DNA of 64,000 nucleotides from Tamarix chinensis (Eukaryota; Streptophyta; Magnoliopsida; Caryophyllales; Tamaricaceae): the NCBI GenBank assembly GCA_030549775.1, contig CM060174.1, positions 97,170,132-97,234,131 on the forward strand. The letters run 5' to 3'. Of this stretch, positions 48,830 through 60,904 are shown piece after piece. Each line of letters opens with the position of its first letter. Position 1 is the first letter of the stretch. The position numbers were made by a program, and so were the translations under genes. A model generated the notes under the pieces. It was not told the DNA's origin. It saw nothing but the letters and a program-made list of their open reading frames with translations, and did no database searches.

Positions 48830-49180
48830 CCACTATTATAGTCGGTGGATCGATCACTTATAGGACAGAACACACCTAACCACTATTATATGCCAGTGGA
48901 TCGGTCTCCAGGGCAAAACGCTCCTAGCCACTATTTTACCGGTGGATCGGTCTGGCCCCGACTCTCATGGTGTTCCACTGTAATTACTTTGTGTCTTACC
49001 CATATCTTATCGTTATTATGTTCAGTTTATTGAGCTTGTGATCCCCCACTATTATAGCCGGTGGATTGGTCACTTGTAGGGCAGAACGTACCTAACCACT
49101 ATTATATGTCGGTGGATCGGTCTCCAGGGCACCTCGACACCTGGCCACTATCATACTGGTGGATCGGTCTGGGTCCGGCT
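48830..49180. repeat. CCACTATTAT minisatellite in the 48152 LTR
   Basis: Two clusters (48830-48970 and 49045-49175) of CCACTATTATA-GTCGGTGGATCGGTC units with AGGGCAGAACGCACCTAA spacers. Each cluster ends near ATGGTGTTCCACT / AATCTTCCACTTTAAGTGAT. Confidence 0.85.
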
Positions 49181-50059
49181 CAATAATCTTCCACTTTAAG
49201 TGATTAGTGTCTTATTCGTATCTTATTCAAAAGTATTTCACCCTTGACATGCATGCCACCGACCTCTACTTCTATCCTCTTGAGAAGGCCCATCCCATAT
49301 CTTGAGACCTTTGCGCCTCTTATCATATCCTAATTTCCACTCCCCTTACATCTACTCATAACAAAAACCCAACTCCTAAGGGTGTGGGTCGAGGTCCATC
49401 ACCTTACGACATTCAAATTCTCTCACCACCGCTCTCTTGGGTTTTCCTTTGAAACCCTAATCGGACCTATGTGGTCCAACCTTTCTTTTATCATCCAACA
49501 CCTCGTCTCATCTAGTTTCAACCCAAATCCCATCACTCTACTCACAAATCATATATGTGACCGTAAAACCCTAGTTGGCCGCTCAAACCCTAACACCTTT
49601 CTTACGTAAGGATCATCCCATGCAAACCCTAGAAACTTCCCATGTAAGAGTTGCATCATTCATTTGTTTTGATCATAATATCCTTCTATTTTTTCCCTCA
49701 TGGATCATGAGATATTAAGGTCAATATTGTGTCCCCTTAGTCAACTCACTTCTCATTCGTTCCCTTTTTATACTTTCACCCCATATCCTATTATTAAATA
49801 TCCTAACATGCATATCCTAGAGGGTCACATCACATAACACCGTACGCTCAACATATATAATCATCATCCACATGCCATAAGGAAGTCACATAAGCATATA
49901 TCACTCGCAGTTGTGCTACACATGATAAATAATTAAGCATAAAGTACACAATATGCCACAACACATGGCACACGAGGCAAATAACACACACATCATTGTT
50001 CTTAGCCACATCCCTACTCGGTTTGGGTTACTAAGTTATCTTCCACACTTATTAGGTCA

Positions 50060-50900
50060 CCAATCACCCTTCATAATTGTTATACTTATCATAATTCCTA
50101 TTTGGTTGGTTAGATTACTGAGTTGTCCTTCTCCTTTGTTATAATTACTAAATTGCCCTTTAGTTGGATAATTTACCAAATTACCCTTCTACCATATCAT
50201 GACTACCAATTTGCCATCTAATTGGTTAAATCATCAAATTACTCTTTTACGATCTCATAATTGCCGGATTGCCCATATCCATTATTATAATTACCAAATT
50301 ACCCTTATCCATTATCATAATTACCATTTGACCCTTCTCAATTATTATAATTACCATTTTACCCTTCTCCATTATTATAAATACCAATTTACCCTTCTCC
50401 ATAATTATAATTACCAATTTACCATTCTCCATAATTATAATTACCAATTTACCCTTCTCCATTATTATAACTATTAATTTACCCTTCTCCATATTTATAA
50501 CTATTAATTTACCCTTCTCCATATTTATAATTATTAATTTACCCTTCCCATAATTATAATTTCCAATTTACCCCTTTTACTTACAAATTACCGTTTTACC
50601 CCTTTACTACCAAAATTACCATAATATCCTCTTATTTGTAAAAATTACCATTTTACCCCATTACATCCAAATTTACTATAATACCCTTTTACATCTAAAA
50701 TTACCATCTTACCCATTTCTTACAAAATGACCATTTTGTCCTTCTTTTCCAAAATTACCATATTACCATTTTCTCCTAAAATTACCATAATATCCCTTAC
50801 TTATAAAATTACCCTTTTGCCATTTACTTATAAAATTACCATAGTACCCTTTTGCCTCTAAAATTGCCACTTTACCCCCTTTATTACACCACTTTTATTA
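50060..50900. repeat. ~30-bp array (TAATTACCAATTTACCCTTC units)
   Basis: The unit ACCCTTCTCCATTATTATAA + TTACCAATTT is repeated, most regularly at 50275-50570 (period 30 bp), grading outward into irregular TTACC...ACCCTT copies. Because 30 is divisible by three it makes long repetitive open frames on both strands (50199-50477 plus, 50247-50522 minus), which are artefacts. A homologous array lies at 62110-63300. Confidence 0.9.
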
Positions 50901-53193
50901 AATTAACATTAACACATGGAATAATAATATTAATACTCTATTAACAATATCCAACTCCACCAACTATTATATTTTAATATTATACTTATAAGCACCCACA
51001 CATATCATGCCACATTCTTGCACCAGAAATTTTACTAATATGCCCCTAGGACTCACAATAATATTATTCATGCATAAATGGTCACAATAACACAATATGC
51101 CATGGATAAGTACTTAACACTTTCATTAATAATCAAACTCTTCCCTTAAGCAACATTTCCACACATGGCATATAAACTAACATACTTTTTTTCTTTTTTT
51201 TTTCTTTTTTTATCAATCAATACAAGCAATTATATATATTCTATAAAACCACAAATATCAAGCATAATAACATATTAAAAATCCTAATGTGCTAACATAC
51301 GTTTATCCCTGTGTTTAAGTGGGGTTTAACGATTACCTTAATTTCCGCAAAAATCGAACCTTACCGATATCCTGGTTAAAGATTCAAGCTTTAAATAGCA
51401 AAATCAACACCTAAAAATAATATCAATAATTATAATATTAGAAGTAGGAAATTAAAAGGATAAAAATTTATAAAAAATTAATTAATAACACACTTTATTA
51501 ACTATTAATATACTTCAATAATTAAACACAAAAAATCCCAAAATAATGTGGAGCTCACGCTGCATGAGCAGCGTAAGCCACGTGCAGGTTGTGATGGGGA
51601 AAAGGATCGAAGGTAGGGAGTAGAAGGGAAGAAGGGGTGTTTTTTGGATTGGGGTCTTCAGGATAGGAAAGAAGGTAGATGGGGAAGGATTGGGGGAAAG
51701 GGAATGGTGCAGGAGTGAAGAGAGGGTGTAGGTGGTTGTTGGGGATGGGTTCACGTCGTCCAAGGGTGGTGGCGGCGGCGGTAGCGAGGCCACGAAGGTG
51801 GCTATCGAGGTGGTGAGGATGAGAAGGAAGGAAAAGAGTAGGAAAAATGAAGGGGTTCGGGGGATGGTTTCAGCCAAAGCAGGTGTGGGGGTGGTAGATG
51901 AGGTTGTAAGGAGTGGATTGGTGGTTTTGGTGGCGGCAGAGGCAGACGGACAGCAGCAAACGGTGGGGTTGCAGGGGGCTGCCGAGAAGGGGGGAATGGG
52001 GAGAAAAAGAAGAGGGGAGGAAGATGGAGTTGCAGGGTGGCTTGGACGGTGTTGTGGTGGTGTAGGGCGGGAGTATAAGGGTGCAGAATGTGGTTTAGGT
52101 GGTTGGTGAGGCAGTTGCACCGGCGGAGGGTGGCGGTGGTGCAAACAAAGGGGGAAAGATGGAGGGAAAGAAAAATGAAGGGGACGAAGATCGGGGGAGG
52201 GGGAGGCTAAAAAAATATAGGGCAAGAGGGCTGAAGAGGAGAAGAAAAAGAAGAGGGAGGAGGGGGCAATAGGTGGCTGATTGGGTAGCAGCGTTTAGGG
52301 TGGCAGGGGAGGTGGTAGGGTGGTAGGGAGAGGGAAGGAAAGATGGGGAAAAGGGAGGCCATGCGTGATGGGGGTGCATGGCCTGTTGGGTCTTAATTTG
52401 TGAAGAAAAAAAAAGGACGGGGAGAGAGAGAGGGAGAGAGGGAGGGTTGTAGTGGTGGCAGAAGGTGGCAGCGGGGCGGTAGTTGGCGTGCCCGAGGTGG
52501 TAGAGCTAGCCGATGAAGACAGGTCGGGGAGGATGTTGGACGGGGTGTAGAGGAAGAAGAAAGAAAGGGAAGGGGGAGGTGTAGTAGGTCAGCACAGGGG
52601 AAAGAAAAAAAAAAGAAGAGTTGGGCCGACCCAGGTAGGAGGAGAAAAGGAAAGAAAGAAAGAAAAGAGGGGGGAAGCGGGGCTAGCCGGTGCGGGCGAG
52701 GGAGAGGGAGGACAGGCCAGCGGCCCAGGCGCGCATGGGGAGGGAGAAGGCAGGCTGGCCTGACGAGTAGCCCGAAAGGGGAAAAGAAAAAAAAAAGGAA
52801 AAGAAAAGAAAGAAGAAAAAGGGAGAAAGAAAAAGAAAAAGGGAGAAAGGGAAAAGGGAAAATAGGGAAAATAATTTAATTTAATTTAATTTATAAAATA
52901 ATAAAATGTAATATTTTTGTATATTATTTAATTTAATAATTTAATTAAATATAATTTAATATATTAGTTCAAAAAGGATAATTTTAGTAAAATATTAGTT
53001 TGGAAAATTATTTAAATAAAAATAATATGATAAAATAATAAAATATTTATTTTAATTAATTAAATACTCCTATCTAAATTTACATACTCAAAAATCCATA
53101 AAATAATTAAACTAAATAATTTTAAAAGCTAATTTATTTTAAATAAAAGCTATTTATTAAATTATAGGTTTTCTAAAATTTTAGGGGATTACA

Positions 53194-53402
53194 TCACTAC
53201 CTCCTTCAAGAAAAACTTCGTCCTCGAAGTTTACGCCTTAGCACTAGGGTTACAAAGAGAGATCCTAAGTTACTTGGGGTAACTACCCCCTTAAAGAAAA
53301 ACCTACTTAACTACGAAAAATAACTACGCACATAGTTAATACTACAAATAATTACACGGGACCCGAAGGTAAGTTTGAAGAAGTTGTAGCACGGTCGATT
53401 GC
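53194..53402 (-). mobile_element. Pol C-terminal stub and polypurine tract, next to the LTR
   Basis: On the minus strand the final codons read NFEDEVFLEGG followed by the purine-rich tract GAAGGAGGTAGTGA and the LTR. Protease, RT, RNase H and integrase are missing: the gag fragment follows almost immediately on the other side, so nearly all of pol was deleted. Confidence 0.65.
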
Positions 53403-53912
53403 TTACCCATCTACTCCAAATAATGACGTTGAACATGTTGCTCCAATTGCCTCTTTCTGTTGAACCGATGGTTGATGTGACCTCTGAATTACTTGACAAT
53501 ATGCGCCGAAGCGTTCGTAACTCCTGTACCCAAGTCTTCTACAGTTGTAGCATTGAATCGGTTTTCTTGTACAGTCCTTGCCTGGATGATCTCTTCTGCA
53601 ATGATGACAATGGTAGTGCCGGACCAGTCTCTTGATGACCTTGCCATTGGAAGCATTCCAACTCTTCTTATGCCAAACTTTAGTTTGAGGTTGAGGCTGG
53701 ACCCACAAAATATTACTACTAGGACAACGACTCTTTTCCTTGAACTCGATCTCTTCGTTCTTCCTCTTACCCAGGATGAATGCTTGTTCCCGGACCAAGG
53801 CATCAGTGTTACATGCCCGCTCATACACCATACTTAGATCATGGAAGATGTTGGTGCCTATCATGCTTCGGATGTTGAAGTGAAGCCCTTGCTCAAATTG
53901 AAAGACCGCCAA
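53403..53912 (-). pseudogene. Ty3/Gypsy gag fragment with degenerate zinc knuckles
   Basis: An open stretch of 169 codons without its own ATG. It begins in the middle of gag (FEQGLHFNIRSMIG, the end of the capsid-like domain) and runs through a basic linker to two knuckle-like motifs. The first, CHHCRRDHPGKDC (residues 102-114), has one residue too few between the second Cys and the His. In the second, CYNCRRLGYRSYERF (121-135), His is Tyr and the last Cys is Phe. In active elements gag packages RNA and forms the particle core. The N-terminal half of gag, the leader and a primer-binding site are absent: LTR sequence (53915) abuts the fragment directly. Not functional. Confidence 0.8.
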
Positions 53913-53914
53913 CT

Positions 53915-55718
53915 TGTAACACCCCCAAAATTTACTACTGAAAAAATTTATTTTATTAAAAGATTAGCATAAGAAAAATAACAAACTATGAATTTTGGGA
54001 ATATTACCACCACACTTAGTACCAGACCGGTTCACTCCTACCATTCCAGAACCAAGTGATAAGGCTAAAAGTGTAAAACACAACTTACAAACCATATTTA
54101 AATTAGAGTAGCTTGACAACCGTTTACAAGAATAAAGTCCACCAGTGGTGGTTACAAAAACAACAACAATATTAAAACCAGGAATTTAAAAGATAAAGTA
54201 AAAAACCCTAATGGTTCTGAATGACTCCTTACTCTCTTCCCTGTTGCCCACTTGAGTAGCACATGAAAAGACCTGCAAGGGACATTACCCATTGAATAGG
54301 TAGGGGCCCCACGAATGGAACCCTTTAGTACTATAGTACTGAGTAACCCTTTAAAACACACTTAAAAGTAGGCCCGCAATGTAACACATGATACAAAGCT
54401 ATATACATATATAACAATATGTTTATATATAACATTCACATAATTAACATTCACATAAGATATCAATAGGTCGTAATGGAAATTGTAATCCCCTCACCCG
54501 AGATATCCACACTCTCCAATGATCCCTATAGCCCCCAACATTATCCACCAACCCAAATGTGCCCTTATAAACCTCATACATATGGGTCATTTCCCACTAT
54601 CCTTCCCCTTGCTTATGATCACCATAACCCTCTAAGTTTTCCCCCTCAAAATCTTAATTTTTGGCCTACGTGGGTGTAGCCTCTCCTCTTCTTCTTACTT
54701 AGCCCTAAGCTTCCACGATTCAAGCACATGTCGCCATGCTCATCCCTACTTCAAATTCTTACAGCCTAACTCCCTCAACCCCTACATGTGATAACAACCT
54801 CCCAAACGGACACCCTTGAAAACCCTAATATCCCCTTTATTTTTGTACCCCTTTCTTACACAACTCCACCCTCCATTTGACTAGACCCACATCCTCCATG
54901 TGGTATAACCCTCATCAAAACCCCAGTGTACAACCCAACCCCCTTAACTTCTCCCCACAATAACACCTTATCCTTAGGGCTGACCCGTAAAACCATAATT
55001 TGTGCCCCCATGTACTTTTCCATCTTCCCAGGTACCAAAACTCCCCCATGTCCAAGAACTATCCATAACACACTCTCCTCCCTATGGTAAACCTCCAAAC
55101 AAGGTCCCACCAAGTTGATCTTACCCCCATGCAAAACCCACTCTCCCCGTGCAAAGTTTTTACCCTAACCCCTCTCTTCGTTAATACCCCTTTTTATTAC
55201 TCCACATTATTCCAAGGAATAGTTAGAACACTCCCCTCTTAAATTTTTACCTATTCCATCCTTCACTATTTTATTCCATTCGCCTTGCCACTCAAGCCCC
55301 ACTGAAGACTCTTTAGTTTAGATATACCATTTTTCAAAAACACACACGACCTACATCATCACACAATAAGACTATGCAAATACATATAAAAATAAGCAAT
55401 GAGGGTCACACACATCATTACCTTAGGTCCTTGCAAGCCAAGCTGCACAACAAACTTAGATCACATATGCATATATACAGATTACATACAAGTACACTTA
55501 TTCCACAACCAAGGCACATAAGCACAACCCTAACATAACCGTCTCCTTACCTAATTGGCTTTGGTCTTGAAGTAATGAGTTCTTATACCTCCTCATGGGT
55601 GATTAATGGTTTGATACTTAAAATGAGAACACCCAACTTAGCTATTTTACTCATTTTCTATCATTTCCCCCCTTTTTTCCTATTCTATTAACCAAAATAA
55701 TAATAATAATAATAATAA

Positions 55719-55749
<31 letters not shown>

Positions 55750-56857
55750 AAGAAGAAGAATGTTAATAATAGTAGTTGTTAAGATAAAATGCTTAAAATA
55801 AGTAAGGGGAAGAGATGTGATCAGAATAGACCAAGGAATGTGAGGGTGACATGGTAGCGGTCGATGCTATGACAGCGGCGGTAGTGGTGATGTAAGGAGA
55901 AGACTTTTATGGGTTGGAAGAAGTAGTAGGGTAGGGTTTCTTGGGGTGGTGGAGGTGTTGGTACAAGTGGCTAATGGAGGAGGTGGATGTGTTGCGACAA
56001 CTATGGTGGTGGTGCTCGAGGCAGCATACTAGAGAGGAAGGGAGGAAGATGGGAAGAAGAGTGGTGGAGGAGGTATGTGGCATAGGGAAACCTTCATGTG
56101 TAGGAAGGGAGGGGAGGGAGGAAGGATTGGCAGGTGGTGGTGGCGGCACGGGGTGGTGCTAGTGGTGCAAAGGGCAACTCGAGCTACGCACTTTGCATGT
56201 TCGGGGAGAGAAAAGGAAGGGGAAGTGAGGGGATAAGTGTGCACAGGGAGGTGTAGGTAAGAGGAAGGGAGTTGGGGTGGTGACACCACCGTCTGAAGGT
56301 GATGTGGGAGAGGGAGTGGCAATGGAGATCGGGGCAGAAAAGAGAGGAGGAGAGCATGGGGGTTATAGGTACGAGGATGGAGGATGAGGATAAAAGGGTA
56401 GGTAGCTGGCGGCCTGTGGTGGTAGGGGAGGCGGTATAGGAAAACACAGGGGGGATTCTACAGGTGATAGGGTGCAAGGCAAAGGGAAAAGAGGGTATAC
56501 AGGGACATGCTAGCATGCATGCCTTGCATGGTCTAAAAAGGAAGAGGAGATGGGGAGTAGGTGGGGGCTACAAAAATGGTAGCAGGGGAGGGAGTCTGGC
56601 AAGTATGAGGTACAGGGTGAGGGTAGAATGAGAAGAGAAGGAAAAAAAAGGAGAGAAAAGGGAAAGAAGGGGGTGTGCTTACGTTTATTTTAGGTTAGTT
56701 AATTAAAATAGCTTCCAAATAATTATTTTGTGTGTATCATTTTTATTATCATTATTGGTATTATTATTTTTATTATAAAGTGTACATATATTTTAGATTT
56801 ATTCAATAATTCGTTATTTTATCCTTTATTCATAAAAAACAAGGTTGAGGTATTACA
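53915..56857 (-). mobile_element. Family-2 subfamily LTR (2943 bp, minus orientation)
   Basis: Left end TGTAACACCCCCAAAATTTA, right end GAGGTATTACA. The first ~560 bp match the 48152 and 60233 LTRs closely (ACCAGACCGGTTCACTC; AGGGGCCCCACGAATGGAAC). Beyond about 54475 it is different: a C-rich stretch (54480-55310), no CCACTATTAT minisatellite and no 30-bp array, then an AAT/AAG microsatellite and a G-rich block (55850-56690). Flanks CAACT and CTTAA do not match, so it is not a simple solo insertion or one side has been deleted. Open frames in the G-rich and C-rich parts are compositional. Confidence 0.7.
55697..55760. repeat. (AAT)n(AAG)n compound microsatellite
   Basis: About eleven AAT units followed directly by about ten AAG units. 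Confidence 0.95.
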
Positions 56858-58054
56858 CTTAATCAATACCATAGATCATACTATCCTACTTAGGTTTCAA
56901 GATAAGACTTATCACATGAAAATACCACATAAGCTCGTGCTTTCTTATAGTACTCAATTTCCATAATACAATACTACATTATCATACAATGACATTAGCA
57001 GCATGAATTTATCAATATAATAATACCAACCATGAGATTACACTCAAATTACACATATTATTTAAAAGTCTTAACCACGACATGTATTATTAGCTAATCG
57101 ACACCAATCTCTAAGCACGAGTAACTATAAGACTCCTCTCCGAGGCCACCATAAAATTACCTAAAAATCAAGAATAACATATAGTTAGAACTTAAGAAAA
57201 ATATAAGGCACATTAGGATGGAAAATAAGCAAGAGCCAAAGAAAATAAAGAGGCCCAAAGATACAGGAAAATATGGCATGAAAGGGAGCTAGATGTGTCT
57301 GGTTAAGGTGTAAATATGGGGTAACATGCATGAGGGGGTAGCGCACCCAAGTCTGGGTTGTGTGAAGGAGTGATGCAAATAGGGTGGGTATTGCATGAGG
57401 TTCTCATGCAAGAAGGTTAGGGTGGTGTGAGGTGTCGGTTGTTTGCTTGAGATGTGGACACAGCTCAGCAGTGTGTTGTGTGAGGAGTTGGAATAGCAAG
57501 GGGTGAGTTGTGTGAGTATTTTTCGTAGATAGGGGTAGTGTAGATTGAGGTTGACAAAAATATGAGAAGTTTTGTTGCAAAATAATGGCAGAAATAGGTT
57601 GAACGAAGCACAAAGAAGTTGGGGGAAATAGAGGGAGTTTGAAGAAGGTTTGGTGAGGCATTAAATAAGTAAAGAGAGGGAATGGAGGGGTATTTATAGT
57701 TGAGGAGGCATGTGTATGGTGATAAAAAAAAGGTTGAGGCCTAGAGGTGTATGGGGTGAGGTAGAGATCAGGGGATTTAGGTGAATTTTGTGTGCGACAT
57801 TTCCCATTTATAAAGGGGTGGGATGAGGGTCATGATGAAGTTAGGCTGGAGACTAGAGGCTTAGTAGAAGGGTTTGGTCAAGGAAGGATAAAATTATAGA
57901 GGGAAAGAGAAGAAGAAAATGGGAAAAGGGAAAAGGAAAAGAAGTTTATGGTTAGGGTTAGAGTTAATTTTAAAAATTAAGAGTACGAAATTAGGGTAAG
58001 ATTAAAAATAATAATTACTCGAGATTAGGGTTAGATTAAATTTGGGGTATTACT
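56858..58054 (-). mobile_element. LTR 5'-terminal fragment (minus orientation)
   Basis: Begins AT-rich, then a G-rich block (57300-57960), and ends TAGATTAAATTTGGGGTATTAC at about 58054; on the minus strand this is the GTAATACCCCAAATTTAATC start of an LTR. The corresponding 3' part is missing or lies beyond the element at 53915-56857. Confidence 0.55.
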
Positions 58055-60232
58055 GTAATCTATAAAGTTTTGTAAATTTTGGATAACTAAAAGGGTCATT
58101 TTGGGACTTAAAAGAACTAAAAGAGTTAAAACAAACGTAAATAGTACCTTTTTTGTAAAGAACTTTGATTATAAATTTGAAAAAAAAAAGAATGAGACAT
58201 AGAAAAAGCCAAATATTCCAAAAGCTAAAGAATTAGAATGATCTAGATGGATTATCATAGCCTTAAATGGCTTAGAATATCTCATAAAAACAAACTAATG
58301 AGAAAAGTTAAGAAATAGAAATAAAATAAAAATAAAAAAGGGTTTCAAATTTTAAAAAGGATATAATAAAATATTCAAAATAAGATAATTTTATTTTTGA
58401 ATACATAAGATCCAAAACATGCCAGTTTTTATTTTTTTTATTTTTTTTTTTTTACATTTGACATGTTGGTTTACTAGCCAACCCTAATTTGGCTTATTTG
58501 TAAGTTATCAAATAATTTGAATAGTTTATATATTTATATGCAACTCTTGGTTTAGGGAAAATTATACCATATAATCCTGTATTTTAGGAAAACAATACAA
58601 TATAGGCCTATCCTATTTTGCATGCACCATATAATCTCGTGTTTAGGATAAATTACACTATATAACTCTATTATCACTTTTAGGGTTAACTTGGATGAAA
58701 TCAGATTAATTTTTAGCTAATGTGCCCGAAATTCCCATTAATATATATATATTCACAAATTATTTAACTCCTTTCCCTTCATATTTTACTCTTATAAATA
58801 CCAAAATACCCCCAAACGTTAGTATTTTGCCTAATTCTATGTTGTGAATGATTCACAATATAGCTGGAGTGACACAATTTTTTTTACATAAGATAATGCT
58901 ATAAGATCTTAAAAATTCCCCAAAAATAATTTTCTTATTTCCATGAAACCAAAATGACAAAACTACCCTTTGCATAAATTAACATCAGCTTTTTAAACAC
59001 CAAGTTCTCTTGAATAAAGAAAAATGATAAAATTACTCTTTACACCTCTATTCATTTCATATGATAAGTAGTTTATCACGTTACCATATCAAGGACACAC
59101 ATCTTTCATCAACATCCTTCCCAACAAATATTGAATCCAACTATTAGCTTGACATCTAACTTGTTTTCATTATTAGTAACAAGCACGGTAGATGAAAATT
59201 ATTGTTTTGAAATCATTTTTGTTTCATATAACTTTATTTCATTGTTAGAAATAACAAATCCAACAAAAGTTGTCAACAAAATCATACAAAGAAATTCTAG
59301 AACTATGAATTTCTTTTCACTTTTTTTATTAATTTGAAGTTGAATAGAACATAGACAACCGTTGAAGAACTTATTTTTTTGAATTTTTTCTCCAATCATC
59401 AACATATAAAAACTAGAGGTTCAAATAATATTTATTTGCTTTAACCTATGAATTTTTAGCCCATTAAAGAACTCTTATGGGAATCTGCTAAAAAATGTTG
59501 AATATATGAGAGGATCCAAATGAATTATGATTTCATTTGCCTTATACATAGCACTTAGTTACTAAGGAAGGTTATGGTCTTAAAATGATTCACAATTTTC
59601 TTTAACGATTGAGAAAAATGAAGGTTACCGTAGTGATAAATATCTCTAAGGGAAACAAACTAAAAGAGATTGAACATGTGAAAGGATCCAAATGAATTAC
59701 GCTTTCCTTTCCCCTATATAAAACACTTAGTCACCAAGAAATTTCATGGTCTTTAAATGCTTCAAAACTTTTAATGGTACCCATCCTTCCTATTAAAAAA
59801 GGAACTAAAGTAAGGATTATTCAGCCTACGGACATTCAAATCCTTCATAACCCTTCAAGACTCTATAAGGAAAGGTAGTCCTTTAGCTGATATTTGATAA
59901 ATCAGGTGCCCTCTTGCATCCATGTACCATCATATAGAGAATCGCCTCTTTTTTTTGCAATATTTTGAGGGTCTTAGCATAAAACACATCAAAGGGCCTC
60001 TCACTTCCCTTTGATTGAAGAAGAGATGTGAGGTAATGTATCATGCACTCTGGCCCCTTTCCCGTGGTGGGCTTAACACATTTTCACCAAGGGGTTTGTT
60101 CAAATTCAAATCAAATCTTAGGCCCTAGTGTTGATAAATGGGTAATAGCCCTTTAATTTAGATCTTAGATGTGTATTAATATGTGTGACTTGGTATGATC
60201 TAAGTGTGTTTAATGATGGTTTGGAAGTGTGT
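58055..60232. other. Intergenic sequence, no gene seen
   Basis: AT-rich to 59450, then mixed complexity with a 171-bp tandem duplication (59470-59790). The open frames at 59131-59337 (plus) and 59199-59405 (minus) overlap in AT-rich DNA and show no domain. Confidence 0.5.
59470..59790. repeat. 171-bp tandem duplication, two diverged copies
   Basis: AGGATCCAAATGAATTA is found at 59511 and 59682. Around it the copies share TTGAAYATRTGA, CACTTAGTYACYAAG, TTTCATGGTCTT / TTATGGTCTTAAAATG and TTCAMAAYTTT in the same order. Substitutions are many, so it is old. Confidence 0.8.
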
Positions 60233-60904
60233 TGTAACACCCCCAAAATTCACTACTGAAAAATTTCGTTTTATTAAAAGATAATAGCGGAAGCAGATAA
60301 ACAAAACGTGAACTTTGGGAGTATTACCGCCACACTTAGTACCAGACCGGTTCACTCATACCGTTCCAGTACCAAGTGCTAAGGCTAAGAAAATGAAATA
60401 CAGATCGAAAGACATTCAACATGCATAAATCAGAGTAAATTGTAAGCTTCAACATATTTAAATCAGAGTAGCGCATCAAATCGTTTTCTGGAATAAAATC
60501 CACCAAGGGTGGTTACTTTAACAACGTTAACATTTAAAACCGAGAAATTAAATGAGAAAGAGAAAAAGCCATGATACCGGAAAATTCCTTACTCTCCTTC
60601 CCGTAACCCACTTGCGTAGCACCTGAAAATACCTGCAAGGGCACTGCCCATTGAATAGGCAGGGGCCCCATAAAGGGAATCCCTTCAGTACTACGGTACT
60701 GAGTAACCCTTTAATACCACACTTAAAGATAGGCCCGCATACGACACATAATGCAAGCCACACACATATAAATAATAAGAGATGCATACATAACAATGAC
60801 AAACACAATACTTTATAAGTCACGATCGATACTTTGGGCCTTAAGCCATTATTCTGTCATTAACCCATCAATATCATATTTTGTATCCATGTGAGTACGA
60901 GAAC

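Larger units (their letters stand above)
48152..53193 (-). mobile_element. Family-2 LTR, 3' LTR of a Ty3/Gypsy-like element (5042 bp, minus orientation)
   Basis: On the minus strand it starts TGTAATCCCCTAAAATTTTA at 53193 and ends TTTTGGGGGCGTTACA at 48152. A purine-rich tract (CTTGAAGGAGGTAGTGA on the minus strand, 53194-53210) lies directly before its start, preceded by codons reading NFEDEVFLEGG, the usual C-terminal end of gypsy-type pol. This marks it as a 3' LTR. Inside are the CCACTATTAT minisatellite, a ~30-bp array (50000-50900), GGAGCTCACGCTGCATGAGC (51544), a G-rich block (51550-52760) and an A/G-rich end. Long open frames in the G-rich block (for example 51515-52225 minus) are compositional. 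Confidence 0.85.

Noticed and set aside
50199..50522. Regular 10-residue repeat proteins on both strands, and a CRISPR-like look with regular spacing
   Set aside because: The array is a contiguous 30-bp tandem repeat without unique spacers, inside a plant LTR. It is neither coding nor CRISPR.
51515..52225. A 236-codon open frame on the minus strand, Pro/Ser/Leu-rich, with overlapping frames on the plus strand
   Set aside because: It lies in the strand-biased G-rich block of an LTR. Such blocks suppress stops on the C-rich strand, and the same kind of frame occurs in the other LTR copies (18925-19350, 56029-56516, 36492-36970) without conserved protein sequence.
53493..53837. A 114-codon open frame on the plus strand opposite gag
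   Set aside because: The minus strand carries the recognisable gag knuckles; the plus-strand frame has no family resemblance.
53915..56857. 5' LTR paired with the 48152-53193 3' LTR as one complete retrotransposon
   Set aside because: The two LTRs differ in length by about 2 kb and in most of their body, no primer-binding site lies between LTR and gag, and outer flanks (ATTAC and CTTAA) do not match.
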